From: a virus
Virus record (IMG/VR): IMGVR_UViG_3300042934_000426
Coordinates: 1 to 64,000 of that record
Length of the DNA stretch: 64,000 nucleotides
Reading direction: 5' to 3' (one strand)
Shown: piece after piece, positions 24,527 to 33,383 of the stretch
Numbering within the stretch: position 1 is the first letter of the stretch
Layout: every line of letters starts with the position of its first letter
Translations under genes and position numbers: made by a program
Notes under the pieces: generated by a model
Seen by the model: only the letters and a program-made list of their open reading frames with translations
The model's database searches: none
What the model was told of the DNA's origin: nothing

Positions 24527-27051
24527 TGTTATTTAAGACCCTCTTTTATCCGTTGAATCGCAAAAAGCTAGATAGAGCTTCCGAAGAAGGGAAGCTCTAT
24601 CAAATTTTCATTGAAAAAGACGCGAAATTCAAGCCCAGCCAGTACAACAACTTTTTTGACAGTATTTACACCACGTATGACCCGAAAAACCCGCACCGCT
24701 GGCTTACCTTCGAATTCCACGGAACGACGAAGGGAATCGCCCTGTATAGCTGGTTATCGGGCGGAATTCCGCAAGGATTCCTTCAATCGAATATCAACAG
24801 CGTCCACCCGTCGGCTGAAACGATTGCCGTCGAAGACCTAGACAAAAAGGATTACGCCAGCTTCGGAAGGTTATATGGTATGGACGTGAGCTGTGCCACG
24901 CTAGAGCTGGACGGTCACTATCTCTTTAATACGTTACAATCGGACGGGGAACGAGTAGGAGCTGACTTAATGGCTTCGCTTTGTGCGTCGCTCGATAACC
25001 TGGACGATAACGAAGAAGTTGGCGTCCAATTTTTATTGCGTCCTGTCCACTTCCGAAGTCTAAACGTTGCCACCGCTCACTTTGAACTATACAAACGCTT
25101 CGGAAGACGACCAGGTAAGCTTCACTATCCATATGCGAAATATAACCCATACTTAGAAGTTCCGAAGGCAATTCTAGGCTCGCTCCAACATGCCATGGTA
25201 GGAAGTGCGGGTAGCCAGGACGTTCATACCACGATGACATCCATACAAAAGAAGCTCGAAGCGGGGGTGTACTTCGATTTGCTGATTCGGATTGTGAGCG
25301 CCCACCCAACACCAGGTCGTGCGAAGCTTCGGCTGGACACGGTGATAAGCTCATTCGCTCCCGCTACCGATAAAAATAGACTTCGACCGTACTCGAATTA
25401 CCAGGATAAGACGAAGAAGCTCGGCAAGTTCACCTACTATAAGGAAACAGGTCGAACGAAGTTTTTGAAGGACTTCGAAGCCCGTCGGATTCACACGTAC
25501 CCGATTGAGAACTACGTCACCCCTCCCGAACTCGCTACCATGCTCCATTTCCCTTCGGCTGACATTCCTGGGGTCATACGGCTTCGAGCGAAGAAAATGG
25601 CGGTGCCTGACGGAATCCATCAATATAACTCGATTGAAGAAGCCTGGAAAGATAAGGCGATTGTTTTCGGGGTCAGTAATTTCAGAGGAAGGCAAAAGTA
25701 CCTCGCGTTCAAGGACATCAAAATGCTTATGCAACATTTGTACTGCATTGGGGGAACAGGGAGCGGAAAAAGCTACTGGTTGAGTTTCATAGCGTTACAG
25801 GTAAGTAGGCACGCGGGGCTGACGTTCTTCGACGTCAAAGGCGACGTGGTGGACGATTTACTTCGCCACCTTCCGAAGAGCGAATGGGATAGGGTCTTCT
25901 ACATCGACTTAAAGAGCGAAGGCTGGTATCTCCCGTTCAATATCCTTCGTCAACCTGGTATGAGCGTCTATAACCTGGCAACGCTGATTGTGTCTACCTT
26001 CATTAAATGCTTCTCGGACGGCTCGATTAAAGAGCATAGTCAGAACGTCCTTCGTCAAGCGCTGATTGCGGTTATCTCAACTGACCCCGAAGGAAGCTTA
26101 CTAGAAGTCTATCGCATGTTCACAGACGAACACTACTTGGATTTGACGATTTCACGGCTCGAAGCACGGAACGAATACCCTGACGTCCTCAACTATTGGA
26201 AGAACATCTTTAAGAATATGAAGGCTTCGGGACGTAAAGGCGAAGCGGGAGCGATTACCAATAAGCTCGCTATGATTACCCAAAACGAGCGCCCCCGCTA
26301 CACCCTAAGTCAGCGAAAGAACGCACTCGACTTCCGTAAGCTCATGGATGAAAAGAAAATCATCCTGGTCAACTTCTCTATGGGTCAGAACGTAGACGAA
26401 ATTCTCATATTCTTCGGAACCCTGTTTACGAACTTTATCAGCCGTGCGACGTTCAGCCGTGACGATACGCACCGTGACAGCCGTGTTCCTCATTTCTTTA
26501 TCGTCGATGAATTCGAAATGTTTATTCACCAGGATTCGGATATGCGAAAATTTCTCGAAATGGCTCGAAGCTACGGGCTGGGGCTGGGGCTAGCCCATCA
26601 GAACATGGCACAAATAACGAATCCCGCTTTGCTCGGCACGATTAAGGATAACACCTTCAGCCAGGTCAGCTTGCTCGTCGGTGACCAATCCGCTCCATCC
26701 GTCGCCAAAATGTTTCCAGGCGTCGAAGCGGAAGACCTCACCAGCATGATAGAGTACACAGGCTTCGCACGATTCAAGAAGCTCTCCCCGAAGCCATTCA
26801 CCTTCGATAGCCTGGATATGACAGAATACTTCGGAAGTGTGAGCTGGGAAGAGGTCGAGAAGTGGAAAGATTCGTTCAAGCGTCAGCACTACAAGCATAT
26901 GCTAGAGATAAAAGAGGATATAGACGAACGCTACCGCACCGTCGAAGCGAATCAGGTTCAAGAAGGGGATTCCCCTTCGGTCAAGAAAGGGAACGCGACG
27001 GGTAAACTAAAAAGGGGGAAATCACATGGAACGATTCATTCACACACGTAA
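24526..27051 (+). CDS. VirD4/TraG-type conjugative coupling ATPase
   Basis: 841 residues. Walker A CIGGTGSGKS is near residue 408 and Walker B FFIVDEFEMF near 656, followed by a TraM-recognition-like segment (GLAHQNMAQI...LVGDQSAPSVAKMF). The N-terminal 400 residues lack membrane helices but follow three membrane proteins. This is the architecture of VirB4/VirD4-like DNA-translocation ATPases of Gram-positive conjugative plasmids and ICEs. No relaxase or secretion channel is visible, so transfer would need partners elsewhere. Confidence 0.85.
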   Translation: MLFKTLFYPLNRKKLDRASEEGKLYQIFIEKDAKFKPSQYNNFFDSIYTTYDPKNPHRWLTFEFHGTTKGIALYSWLSGGIPQGFLQSNINSVHPSAETIAVEDLDKKDYASFGRLYGMDVSCATLELDGHYLFNTLQSDGERVGADLMASLCASLDNLDDNEEVGVQFLLRPVHFRSLNVATAHFELYKRFGRRPGKLHYPYAKYNPYLEVPKAILGSLQHAMVGSAGSQDVHTTMTSIQKKLEAGVYFDLLIRIVSAHPTPGRAKLRLDTVISSFAPATDKNRLRPYSNYQDKTKKLGKFTYYKETGRTKFLKDFEARRIHTYPIENYVTPPELATMLHFPSADIPGVIRLRAKKMAVPDGIHQYNSIEEAWKDKAIVFGVSNFRGRQKYLAFKDIKMLMQHLYCIGGTGSGKSYWLSFIALQVSRHAGLTFFDVKGDVVDDLLRHLPKSEWDRVFYIDLKSEGWYLPFNILRQPGMSVYNLATLIVSTFIKCFSDGSIKEHSQNVLRQALIAVISTDPEGSLLEVYRMFTDEHYLDLTISRLEARNEYPDVLNYWKNIFKNMKASGRKGEAGAITNKLAMITQNERPRYTLSQRKNALDFRKLMDEKKIILVNFSMGQNVDEILIFFGTLFTNFISRATFSRDDTHRDSRVPHFFIVDEFEMFIHQDSDMRKFLEMARSYGLGLGLAHQNMAQITNPALLGTIKDNTFSQVSLLVGDQSAPSVAKMFPGVEAEDLTSMIEYTGFARFKKLSPKPFTFDSLDMTEYFGSVSWEEVEKWKDSFKRQHYKHMLEIKEDIDERYRTVEANQVQEGDSPSVKKGNATGKLKRGKSHGTIHSHT

Positions 27052-27931
27052 GATTTCGAAGTTTCGAAGGAAAGAGCTAGGCAACCCTGAAGAGCATTTG
27101 CACGACCTACTTCAGAAGCCGTTTTTGACAAAGCGAGACAAAGAGGTATTGCTGGCGGTTTATTACCATCGTTGCCTAACCACGGAACAAATAGCGGAAA
27201 TCTTTTTCAAGTACAATACGAAGGGAGAAAAGAATAATCAGTCGAATTTAATTGCCCGAAGACGACTTCGGAAGATGTTTGACGCATACCTTTTGGATAG
27301 GTTCTTCGTGGACGTGGGAGAAGGGAACGGTTCCTCTCCCGCTCATGTTATTTTAGATACGATAGGGGCGAAGGTCGTCGCGGGTCTGCTTAACTTGCCT
27401 ATGAGCGATATCAACTGGCGGTATGAAATGAACGAAGCCCGCCTTCCCTACCTAGAGCATATGGTGAAAATCAATCAGTTCTATGTATACCTACTTCGGA
27501 AGGCTCGAAATACGAAGGGCGAAGTCCTGGGCTTCCGAACCGAAAACCACGTCCGCTACGAATTTAAACATTGGAACGAACGAATTATTTTCAACCCTGA
27601 CGCCTACGGGCAATACTGGCAAGGGGACGAAGGCTTTCATTTCTTCCTAGAGCTGGATAATGGCACGATGTCCCCGAAGACCTTCGAAAAGAAGCACCAG
27701 CGCTATAGTGCTTTTTACGATTCAGGCGAATATCGGAAGCATTATGAGAACTTTCCAATTATCCTAACGGTGACGACGACCGAAGAGCGAGCGAAACAAT
27801 TACGGGATATTATTTACAAGCGGGATAATACGGATATGATATGGCTTTTTGCTTCGTGGGATAAAGTGAAGGTGAATCCGACTTCGACTATATGGCTCGG
27901 AAAAGAGAAAGACCCCGTTAGATTACTCTAA
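27026..27931 (+). CDS. replication-relaxation family protein
   Basis: 301 residues with the family layout: a winged-helix N-terminus (FLTKRDKEVLLAVYYHRCLTTEQIAEI), then a nuclease-like alpha/beta domain (NPDAYGQYW...FFLELDNGT, KTFEKKHQRYSAFY). The ...PDA...ELD...K arrangement resembles a PD-(D/E)XK core. Family members act in plasmid relaxation and mobilisation. It overlaps the coupling ATPase by 26 bp and has AAAAAGGGGG as ribosome site. Confidence 0.75.
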   Translation: MERFIHTRKISKFRRKELGNPEEHLHDLLQKPFLTKRDKEVLLAVYYHRCLTTEQIAEIFFKYNTKGEKNNQSNLIARRRLRKMFDAYLLDRFFVDVGEGNGSSPAHVILDTIGAKVVAGLLNLPMSDINWRYEMNEARLPYLEHMVKINQFYVYLLRKARNTKGEVLGFRTENHVRYEFKHWNERIIFNPDAYGQYWQGDEGFHFFLELDNGTMSPKTFEKKHQRYSAFYDSGEYRKHYENFPIILTVTTTEERAKQLRDIIYKRDNTDMIWLFASWDKVKVNPTSTIWLGKEKDPVRLL

Positions 27932-27940
27932 CGGGTTTTT
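27914..27940 (+). terminator. rho-independent terminator between convergent blocks
   Basis: Stem CCCGTTAGA-TTAC-TCTAACGGG followed by TTTTT; closes the plus-strand block and overlaps the last codons. Confidence 0.85.
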
Positions 27941-27953
27941 CTCGAATGACGCA

Positions 27954-28082
27954 CTACTCTTTTGCGTGAATTAGGTAATTGCCGTTTGGTCTTAAAGTTA
28001 TTTCCACCTTTGTCCGACCTTTATCCAACAACCTTTTTACTTCTAATAATGCTTCTTCTTGCTTTTTGTTTTGTTCTGACAT
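27954..28082 (-). CDS. small helical protein
   Basis: 42 residues (begins MSEQNKKQEEALLEVK), with AAGGAGGAAAAATTTA before the ATG, the best Shine-Dalgarno match in the area. One charged helix and a strand. Last gene of the minus operon, convergent with the plus block. Confidence 0.65.
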   Translation of the reverse strand: MSEQNKKQEEALLEVKRLLDKGRTKVEITLRPNGNYLIHAKE

Positions 28083-28122
28083 TAAATTTTTCCTCCTTCG
28101 CAATTTGATTCCATTATTCTTC

Positions 28123-28299
28123 TTAGTACTTGGGTCTGCTCTCCCGTTCTAGTAAAACGCTATGCTTTCGAACGAGTAATAACAAGTGCTTCAGCTCGGC
28201 TCCTTCGCTTGGGTTCTCCCAATTATACGAAAAGGGCTTTTCCGATTTCTCTAGCAATACAATGGCTCGCTTCATTTCTTCGATAAGTAGTTGTTTCAT
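28123..28299 (-). CDS. small helical protein
   Basis: 58 residues, two predicted helices, charged (LLIEEMKRAIVLLEKSEKP). GCGGGTGA precedes the ATG, which overlaps the stop of the membrane gene upstream by 4 nt. Function unknown. Confidence 0.6.
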   Translation of the reverse strand: MKQLLIEEMKRAIVLLEKSEKPFSYNWENPSEGAELKHLLLLVRKHSVLLERESRPKY

Positions 28300-28541
28300 T
28301 TGCGTTTCACCCGCTTCTCTTTACAGATTACGCTAATAGCGGTTACAACGAAGAAGATAGTGACAATGATAATAGCTAAGGCAAGACATCCCCATAAAGG
28401 AGCGGTTACCCACCACCATGACCAATTAATGAATCCCGTAAGTTTCAAGCCGATAAATAGAATGGCTAGTAGTCCTAGAAATCCGATACCTCCACCTGTG
28501 CTGTTATTGCTTTGTCTTTTGTTAGAATAGTAGTTTGTCAT
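28296..28541 (-). CDS. small membrane protein
   Basis: 81 residues, two hydrophobic segments around 19-36 and 45-72, basic tail. Start codon overlaps the stop upstream and its ribosome site lies in the codons for ERTGE of the preceding gene. Confidence 0.65.
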   Translation of the reverse strand: MTNYYSNKRQSNNSTGGGIGFLGLLAILFIGLKLTGFINWSWWWVTAPLWGCLALAIIIVTIFFVVTAISVICKEKRVKRK

Positions 28542-28720
28542 TATTCTCCCGTCCTTTCGATAACAGGTATGCCTACACCACTAAGATAAAGCTCTCTATC
28601 GCCCTTCCAATCGAAGCGGTGGATAGATTGTATTCTTAGTGTTCTGCCGTCTTCTAGTTGTATTTTGTGCCCTATTTCTACAGTAGACCATCTTATTTTC
28701 GCTTTGAATAGTTCTTCCAT
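28541..28720 (-). CDS. small beta-rich protein
   Basis: 59 residues (begins MEELFKAKIRWSTVEIG), possibly a small barrel. It begins on the stop of the sigma gene and ends IERTGE like that gene; the DNA around both junctions is the same for about 20 bp, supplying the ribosome site each time. Confidence 0.6.
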   Translation of the reverse strand: MEELFKAKIRWSTVEIGHKIQLEDGRTLRIQSIHRFDWKGDRELYLSGVGIPVIERTGE

Positions 28721-29319
28721 TATTCTCCCGTCCTTTCGATTTTGATAGCTAAACGATACAAGTCTTCTTCGGTCACATCATAGAGCAAAGCTTCAATTAA
28801 TTGCTTCACCGAAGCCCCTGTAGCGTCCATTAGGTTTAATTCGAGCTTCTTTGGTGTTATACGCTTCGGAGGAACGACCACTTCTGCATTAGGTACACAT
28901 TCGGTATCTGATACCCTTAGCCATGTTTTTCTAAAGGCTTTTGCGTCTTCTTCGTCTACGTTTATTTTTAAGGTTTTTATTAGGGGTGTAGTCGGTAACT
29001 TTTCATGAAGCTCTTCGACGCTTATTCCTTTATCATGGGCTTCGATAGTCGCTTCAATGACCTCTTTCGCTATATCTTTCGTGACAATCGGTGTACGGAC
29101 AATTTGGGCTACGTCCTTCGTTACGGCTTTGTCGACCATTTCCTGAAGGTCTATTTTCCCCTTTTTTAACCGCTTGATTTGGCTCGTATACGTACGTACG
29201 GTACCAATGCTTGTCTGCAAGTGGTCAGCCAGTTCTCTTGGTTCCATCGTAGGGTAATGTTCCAGGGCATATCGTACTTTGTCTAACATCGTTTTTCCTT
29301 CTAATTGGATGGGTTTCAT
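28720..29319 (-). other. possible internal translation product of the sigma gene
   Basis: GAAGGAGCTGG at 29327-29337 and ATG 29319 match the phage's standard ribosome site exactly and in frame. The product would be a 199-residue HTH protein without sigma regions 2 and 4. Confidence 0.45.
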
Positions 29320-30117
29320 AGGGCTACCAGCTCCTTCGTTTTTCTCTATTTCACTTATATGGTAAACGGTGACGGGTGCTTCGTCGATGGATTCTTCTGC
29401 CTGTTCTTCCTGTGGTTTCTTTACAGCCTTAGGAAGCTTAAATATTCCTTCTCCATCAAATTCATGGGCTTCGATTAAACCCTTGGAAAGAGCCAGCTTC
29501 CGAACCTTTTTTCCGACCCGCTTCTCTAAACGGCTTATGTAGCTTTGGCTCAACCCTAATTGGTTGGATAGCTCTAGCTGGGTCAGTTTTCCTTCGTCTT
29601 CGGCTAGCATAAAGTTTTCGAAGATTCGAAATTCTCTATCGGTAAACTTTTCGCGGACAATACCAATTAGCTGACGTATCGTATCTCGTTTCTCTTGTCG
29701 TTCGATATCGTAGCTTGACTTGTCTGTCACCACATCAAGTAAGGTGAGGTCGTTACCATCGAAGTCTACGCTAATCTTGTCCTCTAATAGTGTCACATTT
29801 CGGTGTTTATTCTCCTTCCGAAGTACCATGAGAATTTCGTTGTTCATACAAGTACTAGCGTAGGTAGCAAACTTCCATCCTTTTGTCGGGTCGAACGTAT
29901 TAAAACCTTTCAATAATCCTATACTAGCTATCGAAACTAAATCGTCTTCAGGTAAGCCCGTATTACTGTAGTTTTTCACGATATGACGGGCTAACCCTAA
30001 GTTTTTTCTGAAAATGTTATTCTTAATGTCTTCTTTTCGCTCTAGGTTGGTTTCACTGTAGTAGTCTGCGAATAAGTCTTCGTTCTTCGTCTTTTTCAAG
30101 GTCTGAATACTTATCAC
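28720..30117 (-). CDS. sporulation-type sigma factor with C-terminal HTH extension
   Basis: 465 residues. Region 2 (residues ~35-105: KNLGLARHIVKNY, GLPEDDLVSIASIGLLKGFNTF, FATYASTCMNNEILMVLRKE) closely recalls SigE/SigK. Region 4 HTH lies at about 178-210. From 220 onward is an extension with a second HTH (MEPRELADHLQTSIGTVRTYTSQI, ~291-314). It would redirect RNA polymerase to phage or sporulation promoters. GTG start with GGGGG upstream. A canonical ribosome site before Met267 (ATG 29319) could give a separate C-terminal protein. Confidence 0.85.
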   Translation of the reverse strand: MISIQTLKKTKNEDLFADYYSETNLERKEDIKNNIFRKNLGLARHIVKNYSNTGLPEDDLVSIASIGLLKGFNTFDPTKGWKFATYASTCMNNEILMVLRKENKHRNVTLLEDKISVDFDGNDLTLLDVVTDKSSYDIERQEKRDTIRQLIGIVREKFTDREFRIFENFMLAEDEGKLTQLELSNQLGLSQSYISRLEKRVGKKVRKLALSKGLIEAHEFDGEGIFKLPKAVKKPQEEQAEESIDEAPVTVYHISEIEKNEGAGSPMKPIQLEGKTMLDKVRYALEHYPTMEPRELADHLQTSIGTVRTYTSQIKRLKKGKIDLQEMVDKAVTKDVAQIVRTPIVTKDIAKEVIEATIEAHDKGISVEELHEKLPTTPLIKTLKINVDEEDAKAFRKTWLRVSDTECVPNAEVVVPPKRITPKKLELNLMDATGASVKQLIEALLYDVTEEDLYRLAIKIERTGE

Positions 30118-30154
30118 AGTGTTTCCCCCTGTATTCTGTTTTCTGTTCTCTGAT

Positions 30155-30529
30155 TTAATGTAAGTTCGTTGGCTGATTTTTAATAGGTCGTGTCATAAAC
30201 CATACATGACCGTTTTCGTCGATGTACACGTCTTCTAGGTCAGGATTGAAGTCTTCGCTTTGGATGTCCAGGTCTTCCTGAAGCATTTGATAGATTTCAT
30301 CAACGTGTAGGTTATAGTCTTCTTCCCATTGGCGTATGAGCTCGTCAATCTGCCTCATTCTGCCATTGAGAACGTTTAAGTGTGTTCGAAGGGCTCTTGC
30401 GTATTCTTTATCGATATTACCCGCATAGCGTCCTCCGTGCTCGGCTTGTTGGTCGTTTGCCTTCGTGTCCTGGGTTTCCGTGTCCAGTGGTTTTTTCGAA
30501 AACATATCGACGACTTTACCTTTTTTCAT
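30155..30529 (-). CDS. hypothetical acidic protein
   Basis: 124 residues; disordered basic N-terminus, then helices (LRTHLNVLNGRMRQIDELIRQW) and an acidic end. Overlaps the zinc-ribbon gene upstream by 14 nt and precedes the sigma gene. Could be a partner or anti-sigma protein; only position suggests it. Confidence 0.6.
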   Translation of the reverse strand: MKKGKVVDMFSKKPLDTETQDTKANDQQAEHGGRYAGNIDKEYARALRTHLNVLNGRMRQIDELIRQWEEDYNLHVDEIYQMLQEDLDIQSEDFNPDLEDVYIDENGHVWFMTRPIKNQPTNLH

Positions 30530-30701
30530 TTAAAACAACCCCCTCTTCGTCCGTTGTGACGCTGAATCCACATTTACACGTACGAGTGAATGTTTCATCT
30601 TCGATAACTAGTGACCCTTCACCCTTGCCTAACAAGTTATTCCCACAGTCAGGACAATTACTGTACTTCTTCATCAGTTTTAAGCTTTTAATCATATTCA
30701 C
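30516..30701 (-). CDS. zinc-ribbon protein
   Basis: 61 residues from GTG 30701 (AAAAGGAGCTGG upstream) with CPDC near residue 16 and CKC near 42, the two halves of a zinc ribbon. Target unknown. Confidence 0.65.
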   Translation of the reverse strand: MNMIKSLKLMKKYSNCPDCGNNLLGKGEGSLVIEDETFTRTCKCGFSVTTDEEGVVLNEKR

Positions 30702-30716
30702 GACTACCAGCTCCTT

Positions 30717-30800
30717 TTATTGATGACTTCCCATAATGACAAAAGCAAAAAGAATAATGATACCTAGAAACAGAATAGACAAGTCTTCTTTTTTCTTCAT
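30717..30800 (-). CDS. 27-residue membrane peptide
   Basis: MKKKEDLSILF.. then a hydrophobic helix, preceded by a perfect GAAGGAGCTGG. The strong ribosome site in an otherwise empty stretch is the main support. Confidence 0.6.
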   Translation of the reverse strand: MKKKEDLSILFLGIIILFAFVIMGSHQ

Positions 30801-30838
30801 ATTTACCAGCTCCTTCGGTTTCTTATCGGATTGCGATA

Positions 30839-30976
30839 TTATTTATTTTTATTTTCTTTAATGACTTTCTCAATAACTTCGATTAATTGTGTACTACCTC
30901 CATCACTCGTATAGTAGCCATCAAAAGCATAATGGAGTTCGTCATATATTTTTTCTGCAAGTTTTTTGTCATTCAT
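30839..30976 (-). CDS. small helical protein
   Basis: 45 residues (begins MNDKKLAEKIYDELHYAF), AAAAGGAGAGTGAGG before the ATG. Acidic-basic helix pair; unknown role. Confidence 0.6.
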   Translation of the reverse strand: MNDKKLAEKIYDELHYAFDGYYTSDGGSTQLIEVIEKVIKENKNK

Positions 30977-31009
30977 TTCCTCACTCTCCTTTTAGTGCGT
31001 AATATGATT

Positions 31010-31627
31010 CTATAGTCGCTTAATAATCGTGACCTTGACCCCATGCGTGCGTCCCCGTTGTAGTAGCGTACGGGTCGAAGCGTTGTCATAAATATCGATG
31101 ATATGTCCATTTACGGCTCCCCCTGTATCATCAGCCCTTCGAATCATTTCGGTTCCGTCAGGGAATTCAATTTTCACCCAGCTATCCAGTGGAATGACCC
31201 TTGGGTCGACCGCTATGGTCACATTGTCCTTTACGAAGCGCCCACTTTTGGTATGACCGTAGTCATTGTACCAGGTGGCTTCGAAGGCGTTACCGACGAC
31301 GGCTACCTCTCGGTAATTCCCGCCACGGCTGACTTGCTTCTTTCGTTGCTCTTCTTTTTCTTTTAATTCCTTGATTTCCGATAGAAGGTTTTCCCTTCGC
31401 TTTTGTAGCGTTTCCACCTGGACGGTAGCTTCTTGGACTTGCTTGGTTAGTTCCTGAATGACCTGGTACTGTGTTTCCATGGCTTCGTCTTTTGCTTCTA
31501 TCGTTGCGGTTAATTCGTCCACTCTGCTTTCGAGCTTCGGAATTTCGGCTAGCTGGAATGTGTTAATGAATATCACGGCTGATAGTGCCGTTATCACACC
31601 CATATAACCTAATTTTCCTGGCTTCAT
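31010..31627 (-). CDS. 3D-domain cell-wall protein with membrane anchor and coiled coil
   Basis: 205 residues: an N-terminal membrane helix (residues 9-26), a coiled coil to about 100, then a 3D domain (EATWYNDYGHT, AVDPRVIPLDSWV, RADDTGGAVNGHIIDIY). The three Asp-rich motifs are the catalytic signature shared with YocH and the lytic-transglycosylase MltA-type barrel. It would cut peptidoglycan outside the membrane, perhaps during entry or spore-related wall change rather than lysis, since it lies far from the lysis genes. Confidence 0.8.
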   Translation of the reverse strand: MKPGKLGYMGVITALSAVIFINTFQLAEIPKLESRVDELTATIEAKDEAMETQYQVIQELTKQVQEATVQVETLQKRRENLLSEIKELKEKEEQRKKQVSRGGNYREVAVVGNAFEATWYNDYGHTKSGRFVKDNVTIAVDPRVIPLDSWVKIEFPDGTEMIRRADDTGGAVNGHIIDIYDNASTRTLLQRGRTHGVKVTIIKRL

Positions 31628-31659
31628 TGGTACGTCCCCCTAGTGCGATTAGTGTTATG

Positions 31660-31690
31660 GTAAAGGGACTTCGGAAGTACGAAGTCCCTC
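31660..31690 (-). terminator. hairpin terminator
   Basis: Stem AGGGACTTCG..CGAAGTCCCT with a short weak T stretch; after 31699-31887. Confidence 0.55.
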
Positions 31691-31698
31691 TTTAGGTT

Positions 31699-31887
31699 TT
31701 AGTCTTCTAGCTTGTGTCGCTTCTCTACCCTGGCGTAGTCTACATCGGTAAAGCTGTTGTAATACTTTACTTCTTTTATAATTTCTTCGGACGAAGGGTA
31801 ATGGTTTAATGTTTCGGCTATGACCTCTTCATATTCGAATTGAGAATTTTGACGGCTAACAATAATGACGAAATATTCTTTTACCAT
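31699..31887 (-). CDS. small hypothetical protein
   Basis: 62 residues from ATG 31887, which overlaps the stop of the nuclease gene (TAATG). Strand-helix-strand. Function unknown. Confidence 0.55.
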   Translation of the reverse strand: MVKEYFVIIVSRQNSQFEYEEVIAETLNHYPSSEEIIKEVKYYNSFTDVDYARVEKRHKLED

Positions 31888-33383
31888 TACGCTCTCACCA
31901 CCCGATTCGTATGCTTGCAATGCGTACACTTCTTTGTATTTCCGTTGCCTAGCTTTTGGTACGTGTTTTGCTTCCCACAGTTCACACAGTCAATCGCCTT
32001 CTGATTGTCTTCGGTTAGGTATTCGGTCGCTTCCGTAGGCGCGTCGCCTTTGGCTAGAGCTAAGTCCATTCGAAGCTCCCCACCCGCTCCGAAAAGGTTA
32101 TCAGCGTTTAAAGAGGTGTCTTCGACTTCTTCGTCCGTTTCGATGGTGAAAGGGATGTCAGCTAGGAATTTCGTGTAGTCTAGCGCGCCCATTTCTACTA
32201 GGGTAATGAACCCGTTATAATCAATGCCCGCTGGTACTTTGCGGTTATCCACCACAACTTCCCCGTTATCGTCTTCGAAGACCCATTTGTTTTCTTCAGG
32301 TAGGGCTTCGACTGGCTTTACCGCTCTACCACCGTGTACTTTGCTCCAACAATGGTCGTAGAATTCACAGTAGGTTGGTTTGCTTGTCTTATGACCCCAG
32401 CTACACGGGAATCCGTCAGGCTTATCGGCACAGCGTTCAGGGAATAGTTGGGCGATAGTTGCCTGGTCGCCTTCGGCTTCCGCTTTTTCCAGCGCTTCTT
32501 TGATTGCCCATAGACGGCTGATTCGTGGTACAGCGCCTTCGATAGCTTCACCACCACCGAAGAATCGTTCGCTAGACACCATCACTCGAACGATATCACT
32601 CGCTGGCTTGCCGTGTAAGTCTTCTTCGAAGGTGTACTCTTCGCCTTCGTGCATATCCTTCCACACGATTTGAACTTCTACCGTGTCATTGTTGTCTTTG
32701 GATTCGATAAAGATAGAGCCATAAGGCGTATTGTGCATGTACATGTAGAACATGATTTGGTCGATATACCCGCCAATGTTGCTAACGTCACCTTTGTCCT
32801 TGATAGCCTTGAAGCCCCATGGGTTCATCGTCTTAATGTCTGCTACCATGGTAATCGGTACATAGTCTTCAGCGATATTTCCCTCTTCGTCGAAGATACC
32901 AATGCTATTTGCATAAGCTGGGTCTAGCTCTACGTCAATTTCCCATTGTTCGGTTTCTTCGTTGTACGTCGACCCTACCGTGACCATGTTTAACGCGTGA
33001 GCTCTAACGATATTCATATCAAGCAAGCCGTCATAATGACCCGCCCATTCCCACGGGAATTGAGCTAAGTATTCGTCATCCTTCGAAGACAGGCGTTCCT
33101 CCATGGAGATTAGGACACCCATTTGCTCCCAGGCTGTTTGGTATCGGTCATGAACAAAGTCCCCGTTTTCTAGCTGGCGAAGGTTCTGCGCTGACTTCGA
33201 TTGTTTCGGTAAGTTGTGAGCGAAAAATCCGTAAATGATTTTGCGGTCTTCCATTCCCATTTCCGAAGCTCGGAAGTAGTTCTTCGCTCCTGTGATTCCT
33301 TTCTTATCGGTGTATTGTGCTTTCACGTTTTCGTTGTGTTCCCGCTTTGCGACTTGGAAAACATCCATAGCTTTTGATAACAT
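31887..33383 (-). CDS. Cas4/RecB-like PD-(D/E)XK nuclease with zinc ribbon
   Basis: 498 residues. Catalytic pattern: GHYDGLLD near residue 115, VADIKTM near 180 and YIDQIMFYMY near 207 (the QxxxY motif). Cysteines in ERCADKPDGFPCSWG...YCEFYDHC could hold an Fe-S cluster as in Cas4/AddB. A C-terminal zinc ribbon (CVNCG, CTHC) follows. Likely DNA-end processing in phage recombination. It overlaps both neighbours. Confidence 0.8.
   Translation of the reverse strand: MLSKAMDVFQVAKREHNENVKAQYTDKKGITGAKNYFRASEMGMEDRKIIYGFFAHNLPKQSKSAQNLRQLENGDFVHDRYQTAWEQMGVLISMEERLSSKDDEYLAQFPWEWAGHYDGLLDMNIVRAHALNMVTVGSTYNEETEQWEIDVELDPAYANSIGIFDEEGNIAEDYVPITMVADIKTMNPWGFKAIKDKGDVSNIGGYIDQIMFYMYMHNTPYGSIFIESKDNNDTVEVQIVWKDMHEGEEYTFEEDLHGKPASDIVRVMVSSERFFGGGEAIEGAVPRISRLWAIKEALEKAEAEGDQATIAQLFPERCADKPDGFPCSWGHKTSKPTYCEFYDHCWSKVHGGRAVKPVEALPEENKWVFEDDNGEVVVDNRKVPAGIDYNGFITLVEMGALDYTKFLADIPFTIETDEEVEDTSLNADNLFGAGGELRMDLALAKGDAPTEATEYLTEDNQKAIDCVNCGKQNTYQKLGNGNTKKCTHCKHTNRVVRA

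Noticed and set aside
31887-33383. CRISPR-associated Cas4 as part of an adaptation module
   Set aside because: Motifs are Cas4/RecB-like but there is no cas1, cas2 or array nearby; a phage recombination nuclease is the simpler reading.
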